From positions 1 through 64,000 of the forward strand of contig JARKIF010000150.1 of the NCBI GenBank assembly GCA_029378245.1: 64,000 nt of DNA, read 5' to 3'. The DNA comes from Roridomyces roridus. Lineage: Eukaryota > Basidiomycota > Agaricomycetes > Agaricales > Mycenaceae. The position numbers and the translations under genes were made by a program. The notes beneath the pieces were generated by a model. It was not told where the DNA came from. It was given only the letters and a program-made list of their open reading frames with translations, and made no database searches. Positions 26,048 through 41,154 of the stretch are shown here, piece by piece. Numbering within the stretch: position 1 is the first letter of the stretch; the number at the start of each line of letters is the position of its first letter.

Positions 26048-28171
26048 TCATTGTCCAGCCTCACCTCCCTGCGCATAACTCTGCAAGCGTGCCCACTCCA
26101 AAAGGACCGCAGCGAAATAACAGTCATTCTGTGAATCAGTCATCAGGCGCTGCGTGAACTGTTTCCCTCGCTCCTGAATCAAGCGCGCCTCCTCATCGTG
26201 ATCAATGGCCCACTGGATCTTCTCTACCAGGTCAGAGAGGTCCGGCATCACAGGGATGTAATGCTCGTAGGGCCGAAGCCAGTCGTTAAAGTACTCGTCA
26301 AAGACGGTGCTCTGCAAATATGAGAGGCGGAAATGCTGAATGGTGGTATCTTGGGCTTACTTTGAAAACTAATGACCCCGACTCCATCAACCCCAAAAAC
26401 CGGCCAGAAAAGGTGTTGCCGTCGACCTGGCTGCAGAGTGAGTCTAGGAGGGAGAAGGGAGAGAGTCACTGACGTCCAACAGATACTTGTATTTGTAAAC
26501 GTCCTCCTTGGGTGATTGCGGACCAGTAATATCGTATTCCGCGATTATGCCGTTGCGGTCGCAGTCAGTAGTCTACGTGTGAGGTCAGTGACCCATCAAA
26601 CGCACATCTAGATCTTACGCAGTGCGTCTCTGCAAACCTCGTCATCTTGACGTCCATGAGATCCTTGTGAGTACGAGCAAGGTCAATGAGCCGGAAACGC
26701 GGAAATTTATGGTAGTTTTGTCCGATAATGTGGCCGCCATTGGACATCCCGCGCCAGTCTGCAGACAGTCAGTGGAGTTGGAGGAGGGAGGAAAGCTGTT
26801 GCATACAGATTTGCTCCTTCTTATCCGCCCACGCGACGTTGTCGGGATGCGCAAAGCTTCCTGACCACCAGGACTCGTCATAAAAGTACTTGAATGCCGT
26901 TCAGTCGCGGTGACCAGTGCTGCAGAAAACGATTACCTGTCCAGGGAAAAGAATGTCGGAAAAACAAGGGGAGATTTTGGTCATTGACAACAGAGGCCAG
27001 AGGTCAGTCGTGAAATCGGAACTGGAACTGGAACGGAGAACTGCACGGGTGTGAGCACTTGTAGGATATGGGTACAAAAATCAGCTCACAAGCGATATCC
27101 GCGCTTGCGTCGTTAGTGAACCCCTTGTCCGTGCTCAGTGGATTACATCCACTGTGGTTTTTAAACCACTCCCCTGACCCCCAAGGCGCGATATGGAAGG
27201 GTTCGGGGTCTTTAAGCTGCAAAGCCTTCTCGCGAGCTCCTGGCTCGCGATAGTTGAAGACAACGCGGGGTTCGTCACGGCCGTTCAACATGAAATCCAT
27301 GTCGGGCAGAACAGATGAGAACTATATCGAGTCAGGCAATGCAAACAGAGAGAGACGAACAGAGGCACCCTCCCGATGGTTCTCGGCCAGTCATTGTAGA
27401 ATGCAGTCCCCTGATAGTTTGGCATGTGGACTTGTCCGTCCTTAATATTAATAGTCGTCATCCCTTTCGAGTCCTTCAACATCTGTGCGGGCAGGTCAGA
27501 AAACATTTCAAGCAACATTTTCCCTGACGCACCATTTCCCTGCCCCGATTGATCATATCCTGGAAATGGGACGGGCTGTCCTCCGCCAGCTGGTAGAATG
27601 GCGCAAAGTCGCGTTGGACTTGATCGTATTCGTCGATCAAGCACTTTTTGTCCCTGGCAAACGCGAACCATTTGTCGAAATTACGCGGTGGCGATCGGCC
27701 GGTTTTCAGCGAGTAGCGCGCTGTCGCCTGCGCCAGATTCCTGGACTGTCGTGCCAGAAGCGCGTCCAAGCTGGCCTTGGCTGTAACGAATGGACCAGAG
27801 TCTTCGCTGATCGATGTTGTGGAATGGCCTGTGGTCGGGATTGGCGGCGGTTGGGGAGGTTTTGGAGGCGGCGTTTCATCCGCAGCTGTGCGTTCAGGTG
27901 CGGGGCTGCCCATGAAGAAGGCCACAGCTGCAATGACAGCGAAAAGTCCAGTCACGATAATTAATGGTAGAAGGATGCGTTGACATAGTGGCCGGCGGCG
28001 CGAGACAGCACTGGAATGAGTTGGGATGGGGAATGCGGGCCCGTCCTCGTCCTCGTCCTCGTCTTTGCGTGTCGGGAGTAGTGGGCTCTCCGATCTGTTG
28101 TTGGCCCGAGTAGGAAGCCTAGCGTAGGAGGGTCCCGCCAGCGGAGCCAACAACCTCTTGAGCTGGTACAT
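26048..28171 (-). CDS. GT90 (CAP10-like) glycosyltransferase, copy A
   Basis: Type II membrane protein: cytoplasmic N-terminus with acidic DEDEDED, one membrane span (ILLPLIIVTGLFAVIAAVAFF), a Pro-rich stem, then a lumenal CAP10/GT90 domain. Motifs include FDKWFAFARDKKCLIDEYDQV, LNGRDEPRVVFNYREP, KNHSGCNPLSTDKGFT, DLWPLLSM, YWRGMSNGG, VDGNTFSGRFLGLMESGSLVFK and DWLRPYEHYIPVMPDLSDLV. By family (Cryptococcus Cap10, Cxt1) it may transfer xylose in Golgi glycan synthesis; donor and acceptor are inferred only. A paralogue lies at 39177-41018. Exons join in frame. Confidence 0.88.
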
Positions 28172-28362
28172 GGGGGGGGGGCGTGAAGAGACGGTAGTGT
28201 CTCCGCCGTGATATAAGTTTTATAAGTTTAGTTTTAGCATGACGTTTCATCGCCACGCCCTCGCATTTGAATATGCGATACAAGAAGAGTTAGAATACAG
28301 GATCTAAGTACGAGCAATGCGTAATTACGAGGCCTACGTGGTCCACGAATTTAACAGTACAA
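28172..28362. other. Spacer between GT90 copy A and copper radical oxidase
   Basis: About 190 bp. It holds the GT90 promoter and the oxidase 3' UTR (both minus strand). A G-rich run just upstream of the GT90 ATG (28173-28181) and a TTTTATAAGTTTAG repeat near 28211-28227 are visible. Confidence 0.4.
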
Positions 28363-31362
28363 TTATCCCATTCGAGGGCTCCCGCTGTAAGGATCATAGT
28401 GTGCACTCATCCCCGAACCCGAGGCGCTATCCTCGTAGCGTTGCATCACCGGTGGCTCATACCCATGAGGCTCGTCCTTGTACCCACCCGTCGTCCTCAG
28501 AGGAGCGAATTCAGCCATCGAGCCCTGCAGCGCTCCAGTCGCACCGAGACCAGCGTTCGGACCACCCAATGTCGCAGTATAGTTGTATGGTCGCGTAGGC
28601 GCAGGCATTCGAGCATTATTCGACCCGTTGCGGCGACGAAGCCAGAAGGCGATGCCACCAATCAACAACAGTGCGGCAATCCCACCAATTGCCCCACCAA
28701 CGATGGCGCCAATGTGCGAGCCCGAATCGGCGGAAGATTCTGAGCCGGTATGGGTCGAATCTCCATCAGCAGAGCCCGCGGCGGAAGCGAGAGTAATGCT
28801 ATCCGGAAGCGTTGACGCAGCGCTCGTGGACTGTGTCTCGATGTTTCCGCTGCCGACAATGACGGCGGTACCGTTGCTCGGGACACCATTGACAACGACG
28901 TAGACAAAGGCTGGACCGGGCTGGAACAAATTAGGGTTGGGCGGCGCTTGGGAGACGTGCAAGGTGATGCTCGAGTCGTTGTTGACCGTGTACGTGTTAT
29001 TCAGCTGCATGAATCTCTGTCCCATATTCATCGCATGCGTCGTCCATCCAGGTCGAATCATCACGACAGTGCTGTTTGCCGCAGCGTCGTTGCTTGATCC
29101 AGAGAATGAAGAGCTCGGAATAGACACGTTGAAATAATCTCCGCCATATGTGATCTTGGAGACTATCCCTGAAGGCACAGGGCGAATACTGGCAGCAAAA
29201 TAAGGCGGGTAAAAGATCTCTGCCTGATACTGCGTCGGGAAGACTGCAGTTAGGTTAACATCGACATTCGGATTCGAGCCTGCTATGAGCACCGAGGCGT
29301 CTGGGAGGAGTAATGCCGAACTGTGGTAAAGTCTCGCGATGTTCGATGACAGCAATCCAGCATTGGACCAGCGACTTCCCAAAGGTTTATTGGGATTGTA
29401 GATGGCCGGCGTGCCGACGGGCCCAGAGGCGAGCGACATATCAAAGGGCATATCGGCAAAGTTCGGCGTCTGGCCAGTAGCCGTGGCATATCCAGCAGTG
29501 CCGTTGGTCCCTGTATAGACTTAGCGCAGTCCATTGCTTCACGTCGTGACTGACCTCCGTTCACCATAAGCAACGTTCCATCAGGCAAGATGATGAATTG
29601 TCCCATCGTACGACCCTCGAGCATGTCGTCGTCTTGAACATATTCCGGCGTGGAACCGTCTGCGGGTTCGGGCGTGATGCGTTGACAGTCCTTGGACGCG
29701 GGATAGTCCCAAGTATTGATTTCTGGGTCGTTTCAGTGAGATGAATCCGTGAATGAGATTTCTTACGTGGATTTGCGTAATTTCCCCAGGCAGCATCGGG
29801 CATATCGCTGCCACCACAAAACAGAATGGTTTGCGTATAATTGTTCGCGGGAGTTAGCGGCAGCATGGCAACGCCGCCACTTGCAGGGTACACACGAACG
29901 ACCTGCTTTTGGTCAGTACATGCTCAGTGCTGTGCGTTTTGAATATTACTTGTCCAGGCATATCCGGCAAGTCGACCTAGTTTCCGTCAGCCGTACGGAT
30001 TGAGTGCTGGCGAGTTACTCGCCTCGACATTGGATTGCGAATCCCAGATCACTGACGAGCATATTAGGACAAAGCATCCTTCAACGAATCAAGGGCCTAC
30101 TCGTGGAGTAATTCGCTTGTAAAAACAGCTTTCCTGAGGCAAGTTTAATACTACAAGGGTGAAAGCTGATGTAACGCACCGGAGGCGAGGAGGAAGGTGT
30201 GTGCATAAGCGTTGAGGCCCGAGGTTTTGATCTAACAGCCATGAGTATGCCGGATGAATTTAGAAGATTAATGTACCATGAAATTCATGACCTGAGGCGT
30301 CTGGCCATTGGAAGGATAAAACTCGTAGGTAGGCTCTGCAGCGCCGCCTTCGTAGGTTGGGTCTGTGTTTGGGTAATTTCGGTTGATATAACCTCCGTTG
30401 ACAAAGCCACCAATTATAACCACGGTTCCGTCACCGAGCGGCTCGGCGGCAGAGTACCTGAAATACATGAGGTACCAGCGAAGACTTTTGATGGACCGAC
30501 GAACCAACGTTTCTTCTGCATGGAGAGCACGTCGGGATTATCGAACCTACAATATTAACAGACGTTTGTACCAAGCGTCAGAACATACCATTGGCAGTTG
30601 GGAGAAGAAAAGTCGTCCGAGTCCGTGCAAGGATTAAGGATGCGGATGGCCCTGGAGCCGTCAAAGTCCTTTTGGTACCGTCAGTGAGAGGAGTCGACCA
30701 AGACGACGAAACTCGCTTGGTAAGTCGCATCCCAGGCGCCTATGGAAATATTAGCATTCTGCCGGGTGTCCTCGTCCCATGGAAAATATACCTGAGCCAC
30801 CGCCTGGGTTCTGGACCGAGCCTATGTTCCCGCCCGGTCCTATTGCTCCATTTCCGCCGAATGTTACGAAAGAGCCGTTGGGTAGATGCATTCCCGAAGA
30901 ACAAAAGCTGCCAGTTTTTCAAGATATTTTTCAAGATAGTCACGATTTGACCAACCTATTGGTTTGGACGGACATGACGGTTGCTTGGTGGGTATTCAAG
31001 TCCAGTACGCTCCCCCAGCTGGGATGGCCATCGACTTGTGCAGCATTGCTCGGGGTGAGTGAGCAACGGGTCCAACGGTACAAACCAACCTACCTACCCC
31101 TCAGCCTTGTCGAGAATGTACACCTTTATCTTGGTCGGTTCACCGCCAAAGCCAGAAAAGGGCGATTTACCTTTTGCGAATTTCCAACGAACATCATCAT
31201 GGCACTGACCAGAGTCTGGCCACCATCTGCAAACGTTCCGGCGAGAGATGCATGGACGAGACCGGCCCTCGAGGAGGAAAGAAGGGCGAGAGGAAGCCAG
31301 TGGAGAGAGATGGATGCATGGACGAGGGCGACCGAGAAGGAGAGGACCAGAGGCAGACGCAT
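28363..31362 (-). CDS. Glyoxal-oxidase-type copper radical oxidase, membrane-anchored
   Basis: Extracellular oxidase making H2O2 from aldehydes, a partner of ligninolytic peroxidases in wood decay. After a signal peptide (MRLPLVLSFSVALVHA) come TFADGGQTLVSAMMMFVGN, CSSGMHLPNGSFVTFGGNG (radical Cys), RWYSAAEPLGDGTVVIIGGF (radical Tyr across an intron), LYHSSALLLPDASVLIAGSN (Tyr-His copper ligands) and RPGWTTHAMNMGQR (second His). A Ser-rich linker, a membrane span (IGAIVGGAIGGIAALLLIGG) and a cytoplasmic tail follow, so it is cell-surface-bound rather than freely secreted. At least ten introns. Confidence 0.92.
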
Positions 31363-31675
31363 GTGGAGAGAGAGAAGCAACAATTTCCACGCGACGGGCC
31401 GTGTTTCCGACTTATGAACTGAGCGTCACGCCTCGTGGAGTTGAATTTTCAAGGTTGGCAATAATAGCTTGAAAAGGTTCCAATATAGTCCATGGAAGGA
31501 AGGAAGGAAGGAATGAATACACGGCACGGAGGGAGTAGACAACCAACTGCCATTGACGTCGGCTACGCCAGTCGCGGACATCACCAACATCACTCTTCCC
31601 CGCTCCTTCGGCTCGGATCTACGCTAGTACTTCATGCTGCACCCTTGAATCTACGGACCATACACCCCCAAATCC
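31363..31675. promoter_or_regulatory. Divergent promoter, copper radical oxidase and LKR/SDH
   Basis: 313 bp between divergent starts. A GGAA tandem repeat (about 31493-31512) is the only visible structure. Confidence 0.45.
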
Positions 31676-34600
31676 ATGGCAGGACTCGCCCGCCGCAGTT
31701 CCCGTATCGTCGTCGGTCTTCGTCGCGAAGACCCTGCCAGAATTTGGGAACGCCGGAGTCCTCTGACCCCTGAGGCCGTTAACCAGCTCGTCGAGGCGCG
31801 CAATGTTAGCGTCCAAGTTCAGCACTGTGACCGGAGGGTCTTTCCCAACCATGAATATCAGTCAGCGGGAGCACATATCGTTCCTGATCTTCAAGACGCG
31901 GACATTATCGTTGGAATCAAGGAAGCTCCATTGCCAGAGCTGTTAACGTCGCCTGTAACTGGTACTTTTGGTGGCCAGTATGCCCGCACACATCTTATGT
32001 TCTCTCATACCGCAAAGGGTGAGCTCTCCACCATTCAAGCGCGCGCACACGGTCTAACAACATAAGGACAAACCTATAATACGGGCCTTCTTTCTAAACT
32101 CTTAGGGAATCCTTTGACGCCGCGTTTAATCGACTACGAGCACCTCACAGATGACACTGGCAAACGCACCGTGGGCTTTGGGTATTTCGCAGGGGTCGCT
32201 GGCGTTTTAGAAGCCTTGTCCTCAATGGCTCATTCCCATCTGGAGGGTGAGTTTCGTCTATTTCTTCCTGTCTTTGCGTGTCCGTCAAGCGCATACGTCC
32301 TTGTCGCCCTCTCCTTCTTGTGACTTCCGCCATCCACAATCCACCGATTCATCTTCATCTCCGTACTTCTGAATTCTGATCGCTGATACTAACCCTCTTC
32401 GCAGCCGGTGTGGCTTCTCCCTTTCTGGCAGGTTTACTGATATACATTTTTTTCCATCTGACGTATCTCGCAGTACACTCCCCGGCCGCACACGCTCCCA
32501 TCCCTCAAAGGACTCCGAGCGGCTCTGAGGGAAATCGGAGGGAAAATTGCAGTTGACGGCACTCCGCCGAAACTAGGGCCCTTCATCATCGGTCTCACTG
32601 GGTCAGGGAATGTGGCCAACGGCTGCTTGTCTATTCTTCGGGAACTTCCCATTTCGCCTATATCTGTGGAAGACCTTGGCGCTCTCGTTAGGCAGGAAGG
32701 TGAATGACCAAGTCCGTAGTTTCGGAGCATATATTCACCTCTTCCCTAGACCCTGATCTTCGCAAGGTGAAACTACTTGCAGTATCCCTCTCCCCGTGAC
32801 TGACTTGTGAAGATCTACCTCGTCCATGCCCGTCCTCAAGATTATCTTGAAAGAGACGATGGTTTAGAGGTAAGCCCTCATGAATCTGGACCATATCTCA
32901 TCGAATTTTAGTTCGACAGGGAACACTATTATCAGAATGGCCACCTTTATCGATCCAACTTTGCCAGGACTGTAAGCAACTGGTACTGTTGTCGCAACTC
33001 TACTCACTGATTATCGTAGGTTGCGCCCTACCTTACCCTATTCTTGAATGGTGTCGGATGGGCCCCGGGTTCTCCACGCTTAATGAACAATGCCGATTTA
33101 ACTGAGGCTCTCACTCGAGCTGAATCAATCGGAGGTGCCCGGTTCACCAATATCGGCGATATAAGCTGTGACCCTGGAGTGTGTTTCGTCCCTTTTAATG
33201 TTTGCGACCTTGCTCACTGGCGCGATCAGGGTGGCTTGGAATTCCTTCCTCAATCCAGTACCTTGTCTGCCCCGTTCTACAAGACGCGTCCCAGTGGCTT
33301 GCCGAGCCATCTCCCTTCCGTCCAGATGATGTAAGTCAGCCCGCTTCGTAGCTCGGATGGCCACTCACCTCCCCTTAGGGCGGTTGACATCCTTCCGGCC
33401 TCCATCCCCCTCGACGCTTCTGGGCACTTTTCGGCAGCCCTCATGCCTTACCTCGAGTCTCTGATCGAATCGTATCAAAAGGGTCAAACACGCACTCTGG
33501 CTCCCGAGCTGGAAAGGGCTACGATCGCGACTGGAGGCAAATTGACAGAGAAGCATGAATGGCTTCAGAACTCTGTGGACAAGTTCCGAGCATCCGAATC
33601 GGAGTCCACTCAAGTCGAAGACGGTCACGTGCATATTGGCTCGATGGGTGTTTTGCGCAAAAAGAATGTCTTGATGCTTGGGAGTGGGATGGTTGCGGGA
33701 CCAGCGGTGGAACACATTGCGCGGCGAGAAGACGTTGACCTCCTCATCGGTATGTTCCGTCATTTTCTCTCGCAAGCACCAGGACTAATTACCACCGGCA
33801 GCGAGTAACTCTTCTCTTGAAGCGTCCAAACTCTCTCGGGACTACGCCAACGTCAAGTATCAGGTGATTGATATGAAAGAAGAAGAAAGTTTTGCGCGGC
33901 TCATCGCGGATGCCGACGTTGTCATCAGGTCCGTGCTATGCCTTTCTTGAGGAACTGAGCGTTGATCTTTTGCCATTTAGTCTGCTTCCTGCTGGCCTTC
34001 ACCCCGTTGTTGCTGAGCACTGTATAAAACACAGAAAGCACTTGATCACCGCCTCGTATCCTTCGGATGATATGAAGGTACTGAACGAAAGGTAGACTCG
34101 TTCGGAAACGTCCATTCACGACTAATCAAATCGTAGGGCAATCAAAGCAGATGTGCTGCTTCTGAACGAGATTGGTCTCGACCCGGGATTCGATCATTGC
34201 TCTGCTATCTCTTTGATATCCAATCTCAAAGCGGAAGGAAAGAGTATAGTGGCATTTACATCTTTCTGTGGTGGATTACCTGCACCTGATGTCCCTGCCG
34301 TTCCCTTGCGATATAAATTCAGCTGGAATCCTCGAGGTGTCCTCACCGCTGCGTTGAATTCCGCTCGGTACAGGCTGGTCAATGAGGTAACGAAATATGG
34401 CATGTATCCATCATGGTGTCTGACAATTTTCTCAGATGCACCATGTTCCTGGGAGCGACCTCTTGCGAAGTTATTTCCCCTCGGTGCCTGTCACTAAAGA
34501 CTTTGCGTTAGAGGGCTTACCGAACCGTGATTCTTTCCAATATCTGGACATGTACGGCCTCGGCTCTGACAATCTTCGTACGGTCTTGCGTGGGACGCTG

Positions 34601-35297
34601 AGGTTTGTGTGCACTTGCAGTGGCAAATTTCCGTGGCTGAAAGTGACCCAGGTATCCCGGCTTCTCGGCCTTGATGGAGTCGTTCCGCGTTCTTGGATTC
34701 TTGGAAATGCAGAAAACCATCCAACTGGAGTCGTGGTCATCATTTATACGGCAAAGCGTCGAGCTGCAAGTCCCGTCAACAGGCGACCCCTGGTCCTTCA
34801 TCAAGCAAGCCGTCAACTCTGAAGATGTCCAACATCTACACGATGCCCTGGAATGGCTATCTCTTGTTCCGGCAAGTTCTGGCGTTTCCCAGACCCCGAT
34901 GCCGCCTCTTCCGTTTGGAAGCATGTCCCCATTGGATATATTTGCATCTCTGCTTTCGTTCAAACTCCGTTTCCTACCACACGAGCGCGATATGGTTGTT
35001 CTCTCGCATGAAATCATCGCGCACAAGCCAGGCATGCCGGACGAGGTGCACAGCTCTTCGCTTGTCACATTTGGGACGAACAAGGCGACGGCGATGGCTC
35101 GTACTGTCGGGATTCCGGTGGCCATCGCGGCGTTGGACGTGCTGGACGGCAAGGTCGCGGTGCGTGGCGTGGCTGGTCCTACTGATCCCAGCATCTACCG
35201 TCCGGTTCTCAGTGGGATGGAGGAAACGGGTCTTGGAATGAAGGAGGCCGTCATCACGGGCCGGTCCATTGAGCAAAGTTTACTGCTGAAGGTGTAG
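31676..35297 (+). CDS. Bifunctional lysine-ketoglutarate reductase/saccharopine dehydrogenase
   Basis: The N-terminal half is a saccharopine dehydrogenase (lysine-forming)/LKR module: [91 protein letters not shown]. The C-terminal half is the glutamate-forming (Lys9-type) module: [20 protein letters not shown] with a Rossmann loop, [43 protein letters not shown]. It ends with an ACT-free cap ([13 protein letters not shown]). Fused enzymes of this type degrade lysine in animals and plants. About 15 introns, including a 17-nt exon (32750-32766) and a GC-AG intron (32428-32473). Confidence 0.9.
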
Positions 35298-35399
35298 GAG
35301 AGGATGTGGATTGTGTAACAGAATGTACCTCTACTGTATTTCTCTGAATCCTCGTGTACAAATCGCTGACAACGGGCTTGGCCCAGATTGATCGTTTTG

Positions 35400-38097
<2,698 letters not shown>

Positions 38098-38133
38098 GAA
38101 ATTTGTTGTCTGTTTGGCAAGTCGATCAAATAC

Positions 38134-39184
38134 ATGTCGGCCAGCAACGACAAGGGCAAAGGCAAGGAGGTGGCGCTCCCACTACCTGCGTCGTCCTCCG
38201 GAAGTGCCAACCCTGCTGCTTCGCTGTCTTCCCTGTGGGCCTATCTCCTGCCAGCCTTGAACCATATCGTCAAAAGCCCGACGAACAACTCTGACAAGGC
38301 TCCCGCCATTGAAACTGCGTTTTATATCGGGATACACACGGCATGCTACTCCTAGTGCGCTCTGCCCTTTCTGCCTGTAATTTCCCGTTGACCGGCGCGT
38401 CAGTTTCACGTCGCAGAGTGAAACCAAGTCCAGTGCCCGTTCCTCTGGGGAAGTTGCTAGCGGGACCGACCTCTACGACCAATTGGATCGCTACTACATC
38501 GACACAGCGAGAGAAATCATGCTCGGTGCACCACAAGACGATTCCACCCTCATACACTACATCGTTCCATGCTTCAATCGCTTTTCTGCCGGAGCAGTCT
38601 CTGTGAATCGGCTTCTGAACTACGTCAATCGCCACTATGTTAAACGCGCCGTGGACGAGGACAAGGGCTGGCTACGCCTCAATGACGTACTCGAGTCTGT
38701 GGCCAAGTCGATTACGGCGGAGGATTCGAGGGAGAAGATATCGGAGAGGCTGAAGCAGAAGAGGATAGACGAGTTGAAGAAGTGGGGCTACAAGACAGAC
38801 GGTTCTGGTGAGCCCATGGCGTCTGCAGAAACGTGTGCGGAAGCTGCCAGCCCTCCCGACCGCGTCATCACCGTCGCCGCCCTTGCGCATAGGCGATTCC
38901 GAACGGAGGTCTTTGAACCTCTCTTGGCCGTGCCTGTGGTCAAGGGGAAGAAGGCCAAGAACAAGATTCCCAAAGCTGCGAGTACAGGGCCTCCGATACC
39001 CAAAGGGCGCCTGGCTCGTGCGTTAAAGGAACTGTTGGAATCAAAGGGCGGGGATGAGGAGGAACGGTCGAGGCTGGTGAAGGATTTATCCGCCGCTCTT
39101 CGACTGGTTGGTGTCGCGCCGACTCACCCGCTCCGGAAACGCTTGGATAAATGGGAAAGGGATCAAGTGGGGAAAACTAGTTGA
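38134..39184 (+). CDS. Cullin-repeat-like protein (truncated cullin N-terminal type)
   Basis: Contains WAYLLPALNHIVKSP, LYDQLDRYYIDTAREIML, then YIVPCFNRFSAGAVSVNRLLNYVNRHYVKR and DKGWL, resembling the first cullin repeats that bind adaptor proteins. The cullin homology and neddylation domains are missing, so it is not a scaffold ligase by itself. A Lys-rich C-terminal half (KGKKAKNKIPKAAS, GRLARALKELLESKGGDEEE) has no known domain. Two introns at the N-terminus. The 3' end overlaps the last codons of the convergent GT90 gene by 8 bp. Confidence 0.65.
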
Positions 39185-41018
39185 CATTGTCTGCTTTTCC
39201 GTAACTCTGAACACGCCCCCATTCAAGCAAGACCGCAGAAAAATAACAGTCGTTCTGCTTGTCGGTGATGACACGCTCTGCAAACAATTTCCCTGTTTCT
39301 AGAATACGCCGCGCCTCCGCCTCGTTTGCAATCGCCCAGCGGACTTTATCCACCAAATCGGAGAGGTCGGGCTTCAGTGGGATGTAATGCTCGTATGGCC
39401 GAAGCCAGTCGTTCAAATATTCCACAAAGGCCGTTGCCTTGTGGGCATTAGCGCAAGGTTCACCCCGAGAATGCCGCATACCTTGAAAACGAGAGAACCC
39501 GACTTGAGCAGGTTCAAAAACCGGCCAGAAAAGGTATTGCCATCGACGTCGAGCAGGTATTTAAACTGCAGTACGTCGTCCTTGGGTGCTATTGGACCAG
39601 AGATGTTGTAAATCTTGATAATGCGCTCGCGGTCGCACTGGTCGTTGGTACAGTGATCTCCGGGAAAGCTAGTCATTTTGGCGTCAATGAGGTCCGGGAA
39701 TTCGCGGGCCAACTCGATGAGCCGGAATCGCGGAAATGAGCGGTAGTTTTCTCCAATTATATGGCCGCCGTTCGAGGCACCGCGCCAGTCTATTTGTCGA
39801 ATGAGTGAATGTGTTAGGAAGGATCAGAATGGCTCACATATTTGGGTCTTTTTATCGCTTCAGAGTATGTCATTCGGTTTCAACCTAGGGGACCATCGCC
39901 CCGTATAGTAGTACTTGTAAAGTCAATGCCAGGCGAAGGATGGGAGCCGTAAAAACCTACTAGACTGGGAAAGAGGATATCCGAGAAGCAGGGCGAAATT
40001 TTTGCCATGCTCAGTAGTGGCCATAGGTCCGTCGTAAAGTAAGTACTCGAGCTGGAGAGCAGGACTAGAAAATCATGAATCATGGGCCTGAACAAAAGTG
40101 ACACGTTCTTACACGGAACATCGGCGCTGATGTCTGTAGCGAATCCATTGCCGCTGCTGAGCAGATCACATCCACTGTGGTTCCGAAAGAAAATGTCTGT
40201 TCTGGTCGGGACGTTATGGAAGGGTCGGCTGTCTTTGGGTTCCAGCGCTCTCTCATCTGCGTCTAGTTCGCGGACGTCAAAGACGACTCGGGGTTCATCT
40301 CTCCCATTCAAGACAAACTCGAGATCCGGAAGGAAGTGTTGAAACTGAGAGCATTCAGTTAGCTGCCAAGAAGAAATACAGGTAACATACCCTCCTCAGT
40401 CTGACGGCTAGGTCACTGTGGTACCAAGTGCCTCTGTAGGGCGGCAACTGCATCTTACCGTCTTTTATGCCGATTGCAGTCATCCCCAATGCTGACTGGC
40501 GTTTCGGCGATAGTAGTCCCAAGGTTTCTTGTATTAGCTACAAGATGTGTGGGGACAGATCTGGACCAAAAATGAACAAGACCAACCTCGTCATGCCTTT
40601 GGTGTATCATGGACTGGAACTGCGTCGGTTTATGAAGGGCGAGTTGGTAAAAGGGCTCAAAATCTTTTTGGATTTGATCGTATTCGTCGATGAGACAGTC
40701 ATTCTCCCTGGCGAAATCGAACCACTGCGCGAAATTGGGTGGTGGGGGGCGACCGGCCTTGAGAGTATAGCGTGCCACGGCTTCGGAAAGTGTGGTAGAC
40801 TGTTGTGCGAGCAGGGCATCCAGACGTGAATGAGCGTATGCAATGGCTTCTGCGGCAGTGGGGTCTACGAATAGTACGGGTGTGGGGGACGTTTGAGGGG
40901 GTGCACTTGCGCTGCCTTTTCTTTTGTTAGTACCGAGCATAACAAGCAGCGGGAGTATCGAAATGGCAAATAGCGCTGCCAAGAGCCGCCAGCGGATTGG
41001 CATACGAAAAGTCCTCAT
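39177..41018 (-). CDS. GT90 (CAP10-like) glycosyltransferase, copy B, with in-frame stop
   Basis: Paralogue of the gene at 26048. N-terminal membrane span (WRLLAALFAISILPLLVML), then FAQWFDFARENDCLIDEYDQI, LNGRDEPRVVFDVREL, RNHSGCDLLSSGNGF, RGASNGGHIIGENYRSF, VDGNTFSGRFLNLL and DWLRPYEHYIPLKPD. A TGA at 39860-39862 stands where copy A has Trp (NDIL-stop-SDKK against DNVAWADKK). Using a 36-nt GT-AG intron would avoid it but would delete a conserved stretch and be shorter than other introns here. Likely a nonsense allele or pseudogene. It overlaps the convergent cullin-like gene by 8 bp. Confidence 0.78.
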
Positions 41019-41154
41019 AGCCAGATGGTAGTTGACTGCAAGTGGTCATGATGTCACGCGTCGGGCAACCAGACCGCGTCTCTTCTCAAATATTGTAACA
41101 AATACAAAGGTAACATCCTCCACTACTGCGGAGACTACAACAGAGAGTGCCAAG

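Noticed and set aside
31248..31472. Arg/Glu-rich plus-strand ORFs opposite the copper radical oxidase start
   Set aside because: They are the complement of the signal-peptide region and repetitive purine-rich sequence.
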